From: Blattamonas nauphoetae
Lineage: Eukaryota; Preaxostyla; Oxymonadida
DNA length: 64,000 nt
Direction of reading: 5' to 3'
NCBI GenBank assembly: GCA_033064195.1
Contig: JARBJD010000074.1
Coordinates: forward strand, 212,526-276,525
Shown here piece by piece: positions 12,001 through 25,751 of the stretch (within the stretch, counting starts at the first letter, position 1; each line of letters starts with the position of its first letter). The position numbers were made by a program, and so were the translations under genes. The notes beneath the pieces were generated by a model that saw only the letters and a list, made by a program, of their open reading frames with translations, made no database searches and was not told the DNA's origin.

Positions 12001-15000
12001 ATCAGGCTTCCTCCTGAGTCAACTTCTTTCACTTTCACTGACAGTGTCGATTCAGAAGGAAGATTCTCTCCAAAAATCACAATCTTCACATGTGTTTTCT
12101 TCTCCCCAGAAATCTCACACGACACTGCTGTCACTCGAGGTGGTGCTGGAACTTCCAGTGATCGGGCTGTCGCTTCTGTTGGCAGAGCAACTCTCAGCGA
12201 ACTACTCGACAGGCTCAGCACTTCGTATTCTGCTCCATATTCCAGCGAGGACGACGAGAAGATCTCAACTTCCACTTTTCCCTCTGAGTTCACAATGTTG
12301 ATCTTCAATACGGTTTCTTTCCTGCTCACTTTGTTCTCAAGAATCAGCCGATATTCTCCATCTGGGATTGTCGATCCAGAAAGCGACACTTCCACTGTCT
12401 TCGCGTCTCCCTCTTTCAGCCTGCACGAGATCGAGACCAGTGACGGCTGAGAAGGTGCCGAGCGAGTCATGAAAGACGGCGTGCTTTCGACGATCCCAGT
12501 CTCTGACCCATTTGTGATCGCTGTGATCGTGTACGAATACGAAAGAAGAGTTGACGTCCTTCAGATGGATGCAGTTGGAGAGGAGAGGATCTCGCTTCTT
12601 CAGTCGACAACGCAGTCACCACAAACGACGTTTCGTGGGGTGAGGGAGGAGGAGAAGGGGGAGAGCCAATCGGATGGCCAGACACGGACACAGTGTAGAA
12701 CTCTCCGTAAACAAATCCAGACCCTTTCACGGTCACAACTGTCCTGTCTGGATCGTCATCCGTGCACAACGCTGACGTGATTCGCACTGGCTCGCGAGGA
12801 ACTGAAAAGCGCACTGAATCATCCAGAATGAATGCGAGGGTTCCAGAAATGGTCAGCGAGGTCAGTTGGTATGTCTTCCCGAATTTGAGACACGGGCTGA
12901 TCGCTTCGTATAGTTCAATCTCAATTGGTTCTGTGCGGTCTCCGCTCGTGGTTGTCGCATCAGGAAGGTCAATCACAGATCCAATCAGGCTTCCTCCTGA
13001 GTCAACTTCTTTCACTTTCACTGACAGTGTCGATTCAGAAGGAAGATTCTCTCCAAAAATCACAATCTTCACATGTGTTTTCTTCTCCCCAGAAATCTCA
13101 CACGACACTGCTGTCACTCGAGGTGGTGCTGGAACTTCCAGTGATCGGGCTGTCGCTTCTGTTGGCAGAGCAACTCTCAGCGAACTACTCGACAGGCTCA
13201 GCACTTCGTATTCTGCTCCATATTCCAGCGAGGACGACGAGAAGATCTCAACTTCCACTTTTCCCTCTGAGTTCACAATGTTGATCTTCAATACGGTTTC
13301 TTTCCTGCTCACTTTGTTCTCAAGAATCAGCCGATATTCTCCATCTGGGATTGTCGATCCAGAAAGCGACACTTCCACTGTCTTCGCGTCTCCCTCTTTC
13401 AGCCTGCACGAGATCGAGACCAGTGACGGCTGAGAAGGTGCCGAGCGAGTCATGAAAGACGGCGTGCTTTCGACGATCCCAGTCTCTGACCCATTTGTGA
13501 TCGCTGTGATCGTGTACGAATACGAAAAGAAGAGTTGACGTCCTTCAGATGGATGCAGTTGGAGAGGAGAGGATCTCGCTTCTTCAGTCGACAACGCAGT
13601 CACCACAAACGACGTTTCGTGGGGTGAGGGAGGAGGAGAAGGGGGAGAGCCAATCGGATGGCCAGACACGGACACAGTGTAGAACTCTCCGTAAACAAAT
13701 CCAGACCCTTTCACGGTCACAACTGTCCTGTCTGGATCGTCATCCGTGCACAACGCTGACGTGATTCGCACTGGCTCGCGAGGAACTGAAAAGCGCACTG
13801 AATCATCCAGAATGAATGCGAGGGTTCCAGAAATGGTCAGCGAGGTCAGTTGGTATGTCTTCCCGAATTTGAGACACGGGCTGATCGCTTCGTATAGTTC
13901 AATCTCAATTGGTTCTGTGCGGTCTCCGCTCGTGGTTGTCGCATCAGGAAGGTCAATCACAGATCCAATCAGGCTTCCTCCTGAGTCAACTTCTTTCACT
14001 TTCACTGACAGTGTCGATTCAGAAGGAAGATTCTCTCCAAAAATCACAATCTTCACATGTGTTTTCTTCTCCCCAGAAATCTCACACGACACTGCTGTCA
14101 CTCGAGGTGGTGCTGGAACTTCCAGTGATCGGGCTGTCGCTTCTGTTGGCAGAGCAACTCTCAGCGAACTACTCGACAGGCTCAGCACTTCGTATTCTGC
14201 TCCATATTCCAGCGAGGACGACGAGAAGATCTCAACTTCCACTTTTCCCTCTGAGTTCACAATGTTGATCTTCAATACGGTTTCTTTCCTGCTCACTTTG
14301 TTCTCAAGAATCAGCCGATATTCTCCATCTGGGATTGTCGATCCAGAAAGCGACACTTCCACTGTCTTCGCGTCTCCCTCTTTCAGCCTGCACGAGATCG
14401 AGACCAGTGACGGCTGAGAAGGTGCCGAGCGAGTCATGAAAGACGGCGTGCTTTCGACGATCCCAGTCTCTGACCCATTTGTGATCGCTGTGATCGTGTA
14501 CGAATACGAAAAGAAGAGTTGACGTCCTTCAGATGGATGCAGTTGGAGAGGAGAGGATCTCGCTTCTTCAGTCGACAACGCAGTCACCACAAACGACGTT
14601 TCGTGGGGTGAGGGAGGAGGAGAAGGGGGAGAGCCAATCGGATGGCCAGACACGGACACAGTGTAGAACTCTCCGTAAACAAATCCAGACCCTTTCACGG
14701 TCACAACTGTCCTGTCTGGATCGTCATCCGTGCACAACGCTGACGTGATTCGCACTGGCTCGCGAGGAACTGAAAAGCGCACTGAATCATCCAGAATGAA
14801 TGCGAGGGTTCCAGAAATGGTCAGCGAGGTCAGTTGGTATGTCTTCCCGAATTTGAGACACGGGCTGATCGCTTCGTATAGTTCAATCTCAATTGGTTCT
14901 GTGCGGTCTCCGCTCGTGGTTGTCGCATCAGGAAGGTCAATCACAGATCCAATCAGGCTTCCTCCTGAGTCAACTTCTTTCACTTTCACTGACAGTGTCG

Positions 15001-18000
15001 ATTCAGAAGGAAGATTCTCTCCAAAAATCACAATCTTCACATGTGTTTTCTTCTCCCCAGAAATCTCACACGACACTGCTGTCACTCGAGGTGGTGCTGG
15101 AACTTCCAGTGATCGGGCTGTCGCTTCTGTTGGCAGAGCAACTCTCAGCGAACTACTCGACAGGCTCAGCACTTCGTATTCTGCTCCATATTCCAGCGAG
15201 GACGACGAGAAGATCTCAACTTCCACTTTTCCCTCTGAGTTCACAATGTTGATCTTCAATACGGTTTCTTTCCTGCTCACTTTGTTCTCAAGAATCAGCC
15301 GATATTCTCCATCTGGGATTGTCGATCCAGAAAGCGACACTTCCACTGTCTTCGCGTCTCCCTCTTTCAGCCTGCACGAGATCGAGACCAGTGACGGCTG
15401 AGAAGGTGCCGAGCGAGTCATGAAAGACGGCGTGCTTTCGACGATCCCAGTCTCTGACCCATTTGTGATCGCTGTGATCGTGTACGAATACGAAAAGAAG
15501 AGTTGACGTCCTTCAGATGGATGCAGTTGGAGAGGAGAGGATCTCGCTTCTTCAGTCGACAACGCAGTCACCACAAACGACGTTTCGTGGGGTGAGGGAG
15601 GAGGAGAAGGGGGAGAGCCAATCGGATGGCCAGACACGGACACAGTGTAGAACTCTCCGTAAACAAATCCAGACCCTTTCACGGTCACAACTGTCCTGTC
15701 TGGATCGTCATCTGTGCACAACGCTGACGTGATTCGCACAGGCTCCATCGGCATTTTCAACAGGATTGCAGAGAACAGAGTCGGATAATCTTCTTCTCCA
15801 ATTTTCACTGACACACCAATCACTTCGTATTCCTCCCCATATCGAAGCGAGTTCTTCCATTCTTCTCCATTTTCGTTCAATGGAGACAATTTCATTATCT
15901 GGTCAGCAAGAAGTCCGTTGTTGTTTGTTGTCACGTTCATCACAACTTTCTCATTTCCTTTTCTCCTTTCAAACGTGATTTCGTAATCTTGGTTGGCTTT
16001 CAGATTTCGTGACGAGAACGACAATGTCACTTCTGTCTTTGCTTCGTTCAGTTCACTCACTTCAATGTTGATGAGGCGAGCTGCCAATGGAATTTTGAAA
16101 TAAATAGGTGATGGGATTGATACGGCAAGCGAATCGTCTTTCTTCGTTCCACTCATGATCACATACAGTTGATTCTCCATCCATCCCGAACTCTCGCCAA
16201 TCACTCCCAAGTCAATCGTTGCTTTGTTTGCTGAGAAGTTCGCTTCATGTGTCCTTCCGTTCTGAAGTGTAAACTCGAATGCAACATCCTCCAAATTTGA
16301 TGCATTCAGATTCAAGTTTGCATGAGTGTGGCTTTCGTCCAGAACACACTCTGCAGACGTGAATGTGGGATACCTGGCATCCACCCACACACCATAAGAC
16401 CAAACATCGTGGGCAGCTAAAGAAGCATCAATGAGTTGGTATTTTTCGAGAGGAAGTTGGAGCAGACCAGTGTCTCCAACGCTCGCTGTGCATCGCCCAG
16501 TCTCCAATGATTGAATCGAGAACAGTAACAGTCGAGCAATGTTTGGTGCCTTTCCTTCTTCTGTCTGAGGTGGACCTTCTGTGTTCGAAACCAAAACGAG
16601 AAGCGATCCTTCCGCTGCCCTTTCCAAAGTGACTACAATCTCTGCTGTCGTCGAGGTAGTTTGTTGAGCAACCAGTGACAGGATGGCTACAGAATCGTGT
16701 GGTGTTTGCAGAAAATCGAAAGATGGGGCAAGGTCTGTTGGGTAAATACGGTCCCATTCTGGATACGACGTGGAATAGCAGTTGGACACTGTTAAGGTGG
16801 ACACTTCAGGGAGAGGGAACTCTTGTGGCTTAGAAGTGTTGAAAAACAAATCCTGTCCCTTCATTGTCCCCGACCTACACCCTCGAAAGCTGAGGGAATC
16901 GAGTCGGATCGATTTACAGTCACTGAAATAAAGGGCCCCGCCTCCATAATACCCCTCCCACGGGTCTGACGTCGAACAAGACGTGAAGAGACAGTTGGAC
17001 AACCCAGAAGTTGAATCTTGAGCATCCCACAACCCGACGAAAATGGCTCCTCCAAACTTCGATGTTCGACATTCAAGAAACATGCAGTCGGAAATGGAGA
17101 GGGCATGCACCCCGTGGATGTAGATGCCGCCCGCAGAAGCTTGATTGGACGAACCGTTGACGAATGATGACGAAGAGACAGTGATCGACGATTGTGTGTC
17201 AAGGTGGGAAAATGACACGCCCCCACCAGCGCTACCACTCCAGCATAAGTCAAACGAACACGATACAATCTCCAGATCTACTGAGACTCTGAAGATATCG
17301 ATGGCTCCATCTCCAGAACATCTCCTGAAAGTGCACTGGGTGTATATATGGAGATAATTGGCATCTCTGATGGTTTGTGTCCTGTTGTAGTGTTTATTGG
17401 TGTTGTGTTTCGTTGGTTGGGTTGTGCAGTGTGTGAAGGAGGTGTTCGAGCACAGAACAGATCCTCCTAAATTCAGATCGCGAATTCCTGTTCCGTAAAG
17501 ATGGTTTGTGCAGTGAGAAACACAACTCCCAATCATCTTTTGCGAGACTGACTCCGAACTTCCAAAATCACATCCTCCTACCTTCACATCGACACTTCCA
17601 CATCCACTGTCGCTTGTCGTGTTCAAAAGCAACGACGACGAGAGTGTTGTCGAAATCGAACAGTCATCCGTCTTTGTTTGTGTCACTCCAGAAAAATTAA
17701 AGAGCGGGCCAGTTCCACCAATCAGACAAGCATCACGAACTTCAATTTCACAACCAGCCATCTTCACTTCCGTTCGAAGTCCCCATGATTCCTGATTGTG
17801 CGTGGTCCAAAGATCAGATGATTCGAGGCTCGTCAGAGGCAGAAGCGAAGGAAAACACGACGAAGAGTGTGAGCTCCCATATATCGTGATTGAACTTGAT
17901 TTCCCAGCATCTCCTCCAATAATCACCAAAGGCGTCCGTTCTGAGTTAGAGATCACATGACTCCTCCTAATCATCACAGACGAGCCCGAGATCGTTGCGA

Positions 18001-18397
18001 GCGACGAACCTGCTGATCCACATTCGAATGTCAGCTCTGACATCCAGATTGTGGAATTTGAGATTCGGAAAAGTTCATTCCGTCTGTTTTTCCTTGAATC
18101 TGCAAATTCGTTCGATTCCGAATGTTCGGAGAAAGCTTCATCGTTCGTTGCCGATGATGGAAATATTGATGATTGTTTTCCATTCAAATTTAGGGTCGTG
18201 GATGTGATTTCATAGTTTGAAAGGTGATATCGGTCATTCGGAAGCAAAAAATCGAATATTCTGTCATTTTGATTGAGCCCTGAATTGTTAACCTGCTGGG
18301 AGATGATTGATTCTAATGATCGCAAGTTTCGGGAGGTAATTTGATGATGCGATGTGGATATGGTCAGAAGGACAGATATGAGGGAGATTAAGTGCAT
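9093..18397 (-). pseudogene. Giant surface protein: signal peptide, beta-helix, Ig/TIG-like repeats, membrane span, pseudokinase (one frameshift, one in-frame stop)
   Basis: Together the frames encode about 3100 residues. They begin at ATG 18397 with a signal-like MHLISLISVLLTIS. A parallel beta-helix-like region follows (GGALYF, CSFDLC and similar short Cys/Gly-rich strands), then many Ig/TIG-like beta-sandwich domains of about 110 residues, a second Cys-rich beta-helix cassette, a membrane span (WWIPVIISLSCALLVSLVIV, near 10040) and a cytoplasmic kinase-like domain. The kinase keeps an APE-like WMAPE and the helix-F region but has LTRLSPHWVLF where HRDLKPxN should be and no DFG, so it is a pseudokinase. 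The frame breaks near 12550, where one repeat copy has three A where its sisters have four. An in-frame TGA at 10146-10148 replaces the Arg of the motif EWRGRL, which is intact in the gene at 35.6 kb. It is either a pseudogene or a real gene with two sequence errors. The likely role is cell-surface recognition or adhesion. Confidence 0.75.
11584..15739 (-). repeat. 984-bp in-frame tandem repeats in the surface-protein gene
   Basis: The block starting GGATGCAGTTGGAGAGGAG recurs at 11584, 12567, 13551, 14535 and 15519, spacings 983, 984, 984 and 984. There are four full units and a fifth partial one ending near 15739. The units are almost identical; visible differences are one missing A near 12550 and a few substitutions at the outer edges. 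Each unit encodes 328 residues, three Ig/TIG-like domains in series (cores around VTVKGSGFVYGEFY, VKIVIFGENLPSES and VEVSLSGSTIPDGEY). Such near-identity indicates recent expansion or gene conversion, and copy number could be mis-assembled. Confidence 0.93.
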
Positions 18398-18790
18398 GGG
18401 AACTGTGAAATCCGGCCCAACATAATCTCATGTAGTGGGTGAAGTAAATCAAAAACAATTGATTCGAGACAAAGCAACCGTATGTACTACGCAAGTGTCC
18501 AAACGGACATCCTTGTTCAAACAGTTTACTTACATTTTACCCAATCCTCTTTCAAGTCTTTTTTTTCACAATTCCAGATTGCATTCACATTCTCTCGCTA
18601 AAGGACAGGGGGCTGTGAAGACCATTAGAGAATTGTTAAAAGAAACAAAGGAAGTCGAGAGAAAACCAAAATTGTGATAGATAAGAGCTGATTCGAGTGC
18701 AGATCCTAAAGTCACGAATTACATGACAAGATCCAACAATCAAAAGAAGAGTTGAGTTGAGACGACTGCTAGTTATAATGAGGGCAGAAT
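18398..18790. other. Intergenic spacer between two tandem minus-strand genes
   Basis: These 393 bases hold the 3' end region of the AIR9-like gene and the upstream region of the giant surface-protein gene. I see no open frame of interest, RNA gene or recognisable promoter motif. Confidence 0.5.
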
Positions 18791-21700
18791 TTATTCAGAA
18801 TCAGGAACTGGTGTGTCTTCCTTCTTGTCCTCCTCTTCCTTCACCTCTGCTTGCTTCTCAGCATCTGGTTCCACATCATCTTTTGGTGCCTCTTCATCCT
18901 TCTTCTCCTCACTCTGTGTTGTGGCAGATGGAGTCGATTCATCTGTAGCCTTTTCCTCAGCAACAGCAGATTCTTGCGTCTGTTCATCGACTGGCTGTTC
19001 TTCCTTCTTCTCCTCCTTTGTTTCATCCTTAACTTCTTCTTCTTTCTGTCCCACCTCCTTTTCAGCATCCTCCGCCGGTTGCTCCTCTTTCGTTTCATCT
19101 TCGTTCTTTGGCTCCTCGCTTTTTGCGGTTTCTGATGGAGTTTCGCCTTCGTCTTTGTGTTCCTCAGAAGATGGCTCTCCTTTCTGTTCATCTTGGACCA
19201 CTTCTTCTTTCTTTTCTCCAGTTTCATCCTCATTTTTCTCTTCCACCTTGTTCTCCGAATCCCCTTCCACTTTGGATTCTTCTTCAGCTGGTTTTGCCTC
19301 TTCTTCATGTTTGTCTCCCTCGTTAATCTCATCTGCACTCGGCTCCTTGTCTTTCTGTTCCTCGACATGTCCATCTTCTTCATTCTTCACTTCGTCGGAA
19401 GCGGGTGTGTCCTTTGTCTCCGCCACAGGCTCACTTCCGTCTTCTTTCTTCTGTTCATCTTCTGCCTGTTCGGTTTCTGGTTTTGATTCCTCCTTCTTCT
19501 CTTCGTTTTCATTTGTCTCTTCTTTTTCTTCCGCTGTTTGTTCCACATCCTCCTTTTTTTCTTCCTCTTTTATCGCATCTTGACCCTCTTCCTTCTTCTC
19601 TTCCCCTTCCTGTCCTTCCTCCTTCGCATCATCTTCTTCCTTCTTGTCGCCACCTTCCGATGGAACAGAACCTTCTTCTTTTGCTTCCTCAGTTGGCACT
19701 GACTCCGGTCTCTGTTCGTCAGTCGCGACTTCTTCTTTCTGCTTCTCTGATTCAGGGATCTCTTCAGTCTCTTTTGGTTGTTCTTCCTCAGCTGGCTGTG
19801 GGGCTTCACTGTCATTTTCTCCTTTTTGGCTCACATCTGTCTCGGGTGTTTCTTCCTTCTTTTCTTCTTCGACAGATGTCTCCGCTTTCTCTTCTTCTTT
19901 GGTCTCCTCTGCTTGTGCCTCAGCTTTCGGTTCATCTTCCGAAGGTGCGGTTTCGTCCCCATCCTCCTTCTTCTCTTCTTCTTTGGTTTCTTCTGATTGT
20001 GTCTCGTCTTTCTTCTCTTCTTGAGGTTCTGCTTCCTCATCTTGTGCTTTCTCTTCTGCCTCTTTCTCGAGTTTCTCATCTTCCTCCGCTTTTTCTTGAG
20101 CTTGTCGGTCTTCCTCCTCCTTTCTTAATCGTTCCTCTTCCTCTGCTTTCTCGCGTGCAATTTTCTCCTCCTCCTCTCTCTTCAATCTCTCTTCTTCTTC
20201 TATCTTCATCCTTTCCTCTTCCTCCACCCGCATTCGCTCCTCCTCTTCCTGTCTGAGCCTCTCTTCCTCTTCTTTCCTCAATCTTTCTTCCTCAGCTTTC
20301 ATCTCCTCTTCAGATGGGACGTAGATCGCTGGCTCAGTTGGCTCCGACTCCCAAATTCCTTTCACATTGTCAACCACAAGTCCATCCTCCAGAATTCCCT
20401 TCATGTCCGCGGTGTCTCCCTCAGCCATTCCGAAGACAACACGAAGCCCAGCAACACGGCAAATGATCTGCATTCCCTGAACCTCGTTTGTGACGAGGAA
20501 TGTTTTCGTGTTTGTCGCGAGTAAGTGTTCGACGTTGTCTGAATCAATTCCGATCCAATCAATCCGAACAAATGGATCTGATTCGATCGGAGCGGGCGAC
20601 GGAGTGCGAGATGACGCAATCTCAGATTGAGTTTCCTCGCTGGCTGAGTCTGAAGATTCCGACGTCGAGGCTTTGGTTGGAGAGAGGACGGTTGGAGCGT
20701 CTTCGTTGTCCTGTTCGTCATTCCTGTCTGTTTTGAGTTCTCCTTCTTCCTTTGGTTCGTCTTCTTTGTTTTCTTCATCTTTCTCTTCTTTTCGTTCTTC
20801 AGCTGGCGTAGATTCGTCTTTTGGTGGTGTTTCAATGTCCTCTGTCTCTCCCTCTCCTTTCTCCGTCTCAGTCAGAGTTGTAGGTTCCTCCTCTTTCGAT
20901 TCCGTCTGTTCTTCCGGCTTCTCCTCCTTCTCCTCTGGTTTCTCTTCGTCCCCATTGTCCTCTTTCTTCTTGTCTTCCTCCGTTTTGCCTTCTTCTGTTT
21001 CTTCATCTTCTTTCACTTCTTCCTTCGTGCTCACTGGAGCTTCTTCTGTCTGAAGTGATTCAGCATACTGTTTCAGGATGTTCATCAGAACTGTGTTCGA
21101 CTCGAATCTCTGTCCATCGTGTGAATACTCCACACGCAGAACGTCTCCGCTCTTGATCGAAAGAGGAGCAGACGCTTGTTGGCTTGTTTCTGATCTGATC
21201 GATGCGGCTTCATCGTTCACAGGCTCGTCTGTCGACTCAGGCTGACAGTCGTCGGCTGTGGTGTCCTTCACCGAGTCGGCACTTTCGTCCTTTTGAGAGT
21301 GATGGGATTCTGCTGCTTGTGAATGGACTGATTGAGATCTCTTCGAGCTGGACGATTTTGTCTCGCTGTTGTCTTCCTCCTGTTTTTCTTCTTCCTCTTC
21401 TGCCTGGCTTGATTTGGTCGATCGGCCTTCATCATCCTTCTCCTCCTTCTCATCAACATGACTCGATTTGGTTGACTTGGCGTCTTCATCTTTCTTCTCT
21501 TCAGATTCTTCTGTTGTTGCCTTGTCCTGTTGCTCATCATCATTCTTCGTTTCCTGCGAGTCCCCTGTCTCCTTCTCTTCATCCGCATCTTGACGACAGT
21601 TCTCGTCATTTGCAATCACAATCCGAACATCCTTCGGGATGACGCCATCAAACTGAACTCTCTCCCTCCACGACTCCACACTCGGGTTGGTAGTCTTCAC

Positions 21701-24700
21701 TCCGTCATTTCGCTCAGCAATCACGACAGCTGTGAGTGTCTTGCAGATATCGTCTTCCTGCACTTTGTATTCTGGGCCAAACCCAACAACTTGCTCATCT
21801 CCTTCCTGTTTCTTTTTCTTCTCTTTCAGAAGAGGAACACCTGCCTGTGTCATTGCTGGGCTTGTGGTGAGCGATGGCATGTCTCGTCTCCATCGGATGA
21901 ACGAAGAGCCTTCCACACCTCCGAAATAGCGGTAGTCAATCTTGAGCGAATCTCCGACTCTGATCTCTCCATCACGACGCTTCTCAACTTCTTCAATTTC
22001 TTCCTCGTCTTCGTCAGTGGCAGTGTCGCCTTCTTTCCGTTTCTTGGAATCGGAAGGGGCAGGTGATGGGGAGACGGCTGGCTCGATTTGGAGTGATTGG
22101 GTGACGGTTGATGGGAGGACGAAAGCAAAGCGTTTCAATTTGAGCGCTTCTTCCGACTGTCTCGATTTCTTCTCTGTTTCCTTCTCCTTTTCCTTCTCTT
22201 CTTCCTCGTTCAATTTCAAAGTCAATCTGTACGACTTTGGAAGGGCAGGGATAATCAAATCCTCGATGATGAACTCCGACGGCTCTCCCCTCACATTGTC
22301 CTCTCTGATGGGAACCCCAACCACTTTGACTCTCTTCCCCACACAGATGAGAGTGGGTGAGAACAGCTTGTTGTCACACAGTTCGAGTGGAGCCCAGTTC
22401 GACGTCTCCTTTTCTCCTTCCTCCTCTGTCTGTGAATCTGTTCCCTCCAACTCTCTCGTTGGCGATGGTGGCCCAGAATGTGTTGGTGACGTTGTCCTGT
22501 TCACATTTCTCGGTGAGATACTCGCAGACGATCCACGTGGAGACAGCTGTGAAGGGTATCGTCCAAGTTGAGCGGTCGGAGCTGCTGCCGACGGTTGTGC
22601 ATAGCTCTGAGAGCGCATGTGCATCCCCCCAGCGCCAAATCGGTTGACTCCAGGACCGCTCGACGTTGGACCTTGACCGCCGGCGTTGCCGAATGAGTAA
22701 AGCGAGTGTGAACCAGCCATTTGACCTGGTTGCCTTTGAGGTGATGTCTGCGCGGAACGCTTCGCCTTCTGCGATTGCTTCTTCATCTTCTCAATCTTCT
22801 CCTGATCCTTCTCTTCAACAAACCACGAGAACTCGCTTCGGCCTTCGTTGCCTCCAACGTACGTTGTTTCCACGATGAGATCCTCGCCCTCTTGTCGCTG
22901 TCCATTCACCTTGATTGAGGTGAATTTTGGGGTGGTCGGTTTGACCTTCTCTTTGGCTGCTTCCATCGATTCTGTCGGACACTTCACTCCGTCTGCACGG
23001 ACAGCACGAATCTTCACAGCCAGCACCTTTCCAATGTCCTCCTTCACACAAACATACTCCTTCCCTCTCCCCACAACTGTGAATTCGATGTCTTCCAACT
23101 TCTTCACTTTCTTCTCTTCATCTTTCGGTTGGTAGATGTTGTTTCGCATGTGGCTCACAATCGATTGAGTGGGCCTTGTCCCTCTGAACACCTTCGACTG
23201 CGACTGGCCCGATCCCTTCGCTTTTGGATTGATCGGAGCGAACTGCACGACAGATTTGCCTGTTGAGACTCGCGGGGCAGCTTGGGATTTTCCAGTAGTT
23301 TTCGGTTGGCCCGCTGTCGACTTTCGCTGACTCTTCGACGACACATTCGACGCCTGTGATTCTGAGTGTCCGAGTGTGTGATTTCCATCCTCTCCAGGAG
23401 GTTTGGGAGAGAGGCTTGGTGACTTCTGTGGAATCGGGCTGGGCGACTGTTTGGGAGGGGCACAGACGACAGCTGGATCTTCGTGCAGCCTGACCCACAC
23501 GATCTCCGACTCGCCCTCCATCCCTCCATTGTACTTGTACTCCACAAACACCTTCTCTCCCTCCACGTGTGGTCCAGGAAGCACAATCTCCGACACAGAT
23601 GGCCGACCGGCTTTGATTGTTCCGTCTGTGTAACCATACACAGTTTGGCCTCGAACACCAAATTGGGAGACTGGCGTGTAGCCAAAGCGAACCTCACGAT
23701 CGCAGTGGATGGCTGAGGGGACGAACACGGTTGAGATTGTCTGCATGATCGTCTTCCCACTCGCGGCATCGTCTTCACGAGTGGTCGACTGAGGCGGCGA
23801 AAGCGATGGATCGGCACTTTGAAGGGAGGCTCGAGAACGATTTTCCAGTTCCCTCCGCTTTGCCAGAGTTTCTTTCTCGATTTCAGCTTTCTCTTCTTCC
23901 ACGTCGATCCACTTGTCTTCGCCTGGTTTTCGAGTGGCCCAGCTGTACTCGCTTGTGCCTTCCTCTCCTCCGCCGTAATCCCCCGCCCCTTCCAAAAAGG
24001 AGCCTTCAATGAGATCGCCCTGGATACGCACATTGGAGACACGAGGGAGGACAGGAATCACCAAAGCGGACAGAAATGTGAAGGGTTCTCCGGTGGCTCC
24101 CAACACATTAGCTGGAACGTGGGTGACGCGAATAAAGCATCCAACATCGTCCGTGCAGAGTTTTAACTCGTTAGAGTTGGATTCACGGATCATCTCGATC
24201 TGTTGGGGTTCGGCGATGACGGGTGGGTACTTGCTGATGTCTGCCAAGACACGTTCAAATTTATAGCTTCCCTTTGAAGTATCAACACCGACACAGTGTG
24301 CTACTGCTTTGATGGTGCTTTCTTCCACAAGGTCTCCTTCGATGTCGATTGAGAGACATTTTGGATTAGCTGCAAGAATGTTGTTTGAGAGGGCGAAGAC
24401 AATCACAGCATGATCATCATATGATGCCATCACTTCAAATCGAACTGCGCGAGACACATCCACCTTGGTGAGAACATAGCTATCAGTTTCTTCACCTTCG
24501 ATGGGAGCGAATGTCCCGTCGTCTTGCTCTCTCAGCCAGCGGTACTTGAGCTTGCATTCTTTTGACATTGCAGCTGCTGCTCTTGCTCGCAGATCGAATG
24601 ATTCTGAACTCATTCGAACTTCATCGCCAGACATGCCATCGTCACTTTGTGGATCGTACGACCCGTCATCAAAACAGATTGAACAATTCCCAATAAGTTT

Positions 24701-25751
24701 TTCACCTTCAATGGAATCACCAGAAAGTCCGATTTCACTGAGCTTGAAGCCTTTGTCGTCAACAGCAGGGATCTGAAGCTCTTTCAAGTAGATATCGCAA
24801 ATCTCGTTGAATGAAGACGGTTCGGCGGATAATGCGACCTCTCCATTGATTGGCATCCCCAGGCGAATGCATGTCGCGAGTTTGTGTGGGTATTCCGCAG
24901 CTTTCCGGCGTTCATCTTCAGTGACCGTTGTTCCATCGATTCGGCTGAGTTGTGGGAAGCAGACGAGAAGGACAGTCCGAGTGAAGTCACTGCAATGGTC
25001 TGAATCACTGATGGGGTTGTTATCAATGCGAATTGATTTGAGGGACGTTTCATGGCGTTCGACGAGTGAATCGAACGTGTCAATCTGATTATGTGATAAA
25101 ATGACTGTTCTCAACTGAGGATAACAGTGAAGCCCACGGACTGATTCAATTGCATTGTGAGAGATCGACAAAAACTGAAACAGTGAGAATAACAGGTGAC
25201 ACACTTCAAGTGATGGATGAGGGGCTTCGAGCGCAGGGAGCTTTGACACGTTGTTAAAGTTGCAATATAGTTGCTAGATACAATGATTATGGTGGCAAAA
25301 ATCAAATTATACCTTCAGTGATGGTAGTCGAGAGAGAAATGTGAGCGACGAGATTTGATTGCACGAGATGTCTAGAATGCGGAGGCTATTGAGCTCCAAC
25401 GTGAAGGGAATGTATGAAAGATAATTATTTCGGAGATAGAGGAATTCAATTGTCTGCTTATCATCAAGCCCGTCAATTGTCTTCAGACTACAATTATTCA
25501 GTTCAACCCGACCCTCAAAGGCCTGAAATGAGATAATGAAATAATAATAGAGAGAGGCAACATACACGAACTTGTACAAGCTTTGACTCTTGAGCAGTTT
25601 CACTCAGAGTTGAAAGTGAGGAGCGATTTTGAGAGAGAGATGTCAGACGAGATTTCCAGGTGAGGGACGGTTTGTCCAAGGTTGTGGATGTCTTTTCGGC
25701 CAGGGCATTCTGCTTTCGACGAACCAATGGCTTTTTCGTTGAGGTATGCAT
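18791..25751 (-). CDS. AIR9-like protein: basic N-terminus, leucine-rich repeats, A9 repeats, long Glu/Lys-rich tail
   Basis: Three exons: 25566-25751, 25313-25522 and 18791-25174, joined over introns of 43 and 138 bases with GTATGT and GTATAA donors and TTTCAG acceptors. All junctions are phase 0, giving about 2259 residues. Exon 1 is basic and Ser/Thr-rich. Exons 2 and 3 give continuous leucine-rich repeats across the splice site (LRILDISCNQISSL, then FLSISHNAIESV). Repeated domains with the signature GG-x-EG-x-S-x3-W follow (GGMEGESEIVW, GGNEGRSEFSW, GGVEGSSFIRW). These are the A9 repeats of AIR9 proteins, which bind cortical microtubules and mark division sites in plants; related proteins occur in trypanosomatids and other excavates. 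The last roughly 800 residues are almost only Glu, Lys, Asp, Ala and Thr and look disordered. Association with the microtubule cytoskeleton is inferred. The ATG at 25751 is the first plausible start. Confidence 0.82.

Noticed and set aside
11584..15739. Regularly spaced repeats considered as CRISPR or satellite
   Set aside because: Units are 984 bp, encode in-frame protein domains and have no spacer/repeat alternation.
18813..21642. Long plus-strand Ser/Leu/Phe-rich frames
   Set aside because: They are antisense images of the Glu/Lys-rich tail of the AIR9-like gene.
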